A program made the position numbers and the translations under genes. From the NCBI GenBank assembly GCA_963674475.2, contig CAXXFQ010000019.1:62001-126000 (forward strand): a stretch of 64,000 bases of DNA, read 5' to 3'. The notes beneath the pieces are model-generated. The model saw only the letters and a list, made by a program, of their open reading frames with translations. It was not told where the DNA came from and made no database searches. This stretch comes from CAXXFQ01 sp963674475 (GTDB lineage: Bacteria; Planctomycetota; Planctomycetia; Pirellulales; Thermoguttaceae). This document shows positions 62,825 to 64,000 of this stretch, one piece after another (the first letter of the stretch is position 1; each line of letters opens with the position of its first letter).

Positions 62825-63250
62825 ATGAGTGGGTCGAATTCGATCTTTGGCAACCTATTTCAAGACAGTGTGATCCCGCTGACCGAGCAGGTGGTTGGGT
62901 TTACCCAGGCGCGACAAAACGTGCTGGCCGGTAATATCGCCAACCTGGATACGCCCGGCTATCAGACGCGGGATTTGGACGTCGACACGTTTCGGGACCA
63001 ACTTCAGGCGGTCGTCGAAGCGCGTCGAGAACCGGATCAAAGTGATCCGGCCGCAGTCGAAAAGGCGAATCGGAATTTGGCCGAGATCGCCAAAAACCCG
63101 GAATCGATTCTTCGACACGACAAGTCGAACGTCGGTATGGAAGGCCAGGTTTCCGTGATGGTCAAAAACCAGATCGAACACAACTTGGCATTAACGATTA
63201 TGAACAATCAATTGCAACTGTTGGAAGCGGCCATCCGTGAACGATTTTAA
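62825..63250 (+). CDS. flgB: Flagellar basal-body rod protein FlgB
   Basis: A 141-residue rod subunit exported by the flagellar type III system. The N-terminal rod signature is in QARQNVLAGNIANLDTPGYQTRDLD, the C-terminal coiled-coil part in NVGMEGQVSVMVKNQIEHNLALTIMNNQLQLLEAAIRERF. The length is that of the family. ATG 62825 lies eleven bases after AAGGAGG; an in-frame ATG at 62789 would add 12 residues (MSIALRKEANSP) but would overlap the ribosome-binding site. It is followed 334 bases later by flgC. Confidence 0.93.
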   Translation: MSGSNSIFGNLFQDSVIPLTEQVVGFTQARQNVLAGNIANLDTPGYQTRDLDVDTFRDQLQAVVEARREPDQSDPAAVEKANRNLAEIAKNPESILRHDKSNVGMEGQVSVMVKNQIEHNLALTIMNNQLQLLEAAIRERF

Positions 63251-63584
63251 CGCGACGTTTATCGCGTCGTGACGGGCCCCTGGGTTTAATAAGTCCATAG
63301 GCCAAAATGAGGATGACTTTCAAACAGATAACCATATAGATCAAGAGGAGCTTAACGAACGAGATTATTTGATGCCCATTCCAACTTGCAATGGCGTATA
63401 GGTCGTCTGTCTTTCCTTCGGGATAATAGGCAATTTTCACGCGATGGAACGTGCGATTTTAAGTTGGAACGTGTATGAGGCGGTTTTTTCAACTAAAGAG
63501 GATGCTGAAAAACGGTCTTCCCAAACGCTCGTGAGAACGGCACTCGTAAAACTACCCCCTTGGCAACTTTGGACTAGCGAAACC
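63251..63584. other. Gap between flgB and flgC
   Basis: 334 bases without a convincing gene. A small hairpin (63250-63255 with 63262-63267) follows flgB. On the minus strand a frame from 63440 to 63198 encodes an 80-residue peptide with a hydrophobic segment; it overlaps flgB and lacks a ribosome-binding site. A 12-base word, aataggcaattt (63425-63436), also occurs in two other intergenic regions. Confidence 0.45.
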
Positions 63585-64000
63585 ATGTTTTCCGCACTTG
63601 ATGTGAGTACCAGTGGTCTTGTGGCTCAGCGGGTTCGAATGAATACGATTTCGAGCAATTTGGCCAATATTTCGACTACCCACAACGAAGAGGGCGAGTC
63701 GAAGCCGTACCAACCTCGCTACGCGATTTTTGAGGCCGATGACGCGATCGGAAGCAATGGATCGGCCGGCGTCGCGGTCAGTGAGGTTCGGATGGACAAA
63801 GAAGTTCCCCCTCGTTGGAAATTCCAACCGGGGCACCCGGACGCGATTCAGGAAGGCCCACGTCAAGGGTGGGTCGCCTATCCGGGAGTCAACATGATGA
63901 TCGAAATGACCGACGCGATGGAGGCCGCCCGAACCTACGAGGCGAACCTCGGCGCGCTTGAGATTTCGAAGGATATGCTCAACAAGTCGTTGTCGATCCT
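63585..64000 (+). CDS. flgC: Flagellar basal-body rod protein FlgC, cut by window end
   Basis: The first 138 residues of FlgC, a proximal-rod subunit. It starts MFSALDVSTSGLVAQRVRMN with TISSNLANISTT, the rod-protein signature, and at the end has YPGVNMMIEMTDAMEAARTYEANLGALEISKDMLNKSL, the C-terminal helix of the family. The frame is still open at 64000; only a few residues should be missing. The ribosome-binding site before ATG 63585 is weak. Confidence 0.92.
   Translation, partial: MFSALDVSTSGLVAQRVRMNTISSNLANISTTHNEEGESKPYQPRYAIFEADDAIGSNGSAGVAVSEVRMDKEVPPRWKFQPGHPDAIQEGPRQGWVAYPGVNMMIEMTDAMEAARTYEANLGALEISKDMLNKSLSI

Noticed and set aside
1..64000. tRNA, rRNA, CRISPR array, insertion sequence, attachment site or replication origin
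   Set aside because: Intergenic stretches were read on both strands for tRNA-like TTCGAAT arms, spaced direct repeats, transposase motifs and DnaA-box clusters; none was found.

Overview
The window looks like a chromosomal segment of a member of the Planctomycetota, probably one with an anaerobic or fermentative side. The main support is a 4,488-residue protein with the N-terminal PLEERQLLS motif that heads many giant planctomycete surface proteins, a secretin with an unusually long periplasmic part, a PEP-CTERM-tagged peptidase, many envelope proteins without close well-studied relatives, and a stand-alone [FeFe]-hydrogenase. No rRNA, tRNA, insertion sequence, prophage or CRISPR array was seen. 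Genes are densely packed and lie on both strands. This assignment is inferred from gene content only.

Layout. 1-4.3 kb: a small membrane protein, a bile acid:Na+ symporter-family carrier, then on the minus strand a hypothetical secreted protein, thiS, thiG and a NYN-domain RNase. 4.7-9.5 kb: a Gfo/Idh/MocA oxidoreductase with a good promoter, a phospholipid pair (PlsC-like acyltransferase, CdsA) and a cysteine-rich exported protein. 9.6-16.3 kb: PpiC, a BON-domain protein that overlaps tail-to-tail with a Pro/Asn-rich secreted protein, and a 1,440-residue secretin. 16.3-17.9 kb: a long divergent intergenic region with hairpins. 17.9-31.3 kb: the giant repeat protein. 31.5-33.5 kb: the [FeFe]-hydrogenase with its own promoter. 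33.6-38.6 kb: four minus-strand membrane and glycosyltransferase genes, probably for a lipid-linked sugar pathway.

39-49.4 kb: an NfeD-like protein with two ClpP-like folds, a hybrid histidine kinase, an HtrA-like protein that appears catalytically dead, an M14 carboxypeptidase with a PEP-CTERM tail, a GYF_2/zinc-ribbon membrane protein, PepT and a PolB-like 3'-5' exonuclease. 49.4-56.7 kb: a sigma-54 activator, two molybdate-type binding lipoproteins, permease and ATPase, then a cytochrome b561/ethylbenzene-dehydrogenase-type haem protein. These may form one functional block: oxyanion uptake for a Mo/W enzyme plus a membrane electron carrier.

57-64 kb: a TPR protein, a small FlgN-like helical protein, a cytosolic histidine kinase and NtrC-type regulator pair (FlrB/FlrC-like), then flgB and the start of flgC, which runs off the window. 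The pair probably controls flagellar genes through sigma-54.

The most interesting points are the hydrogenase, which keeps a long N-terminal region but has lost most of its Fe-S ligands and has Ser where a cysteine of the first H-cluster motif is expected; two neighbouring protease-like proteins whose catalytic residues are missing; the super-repeat architecture of the giant protein; and the nine or so N-domains of the secretin.
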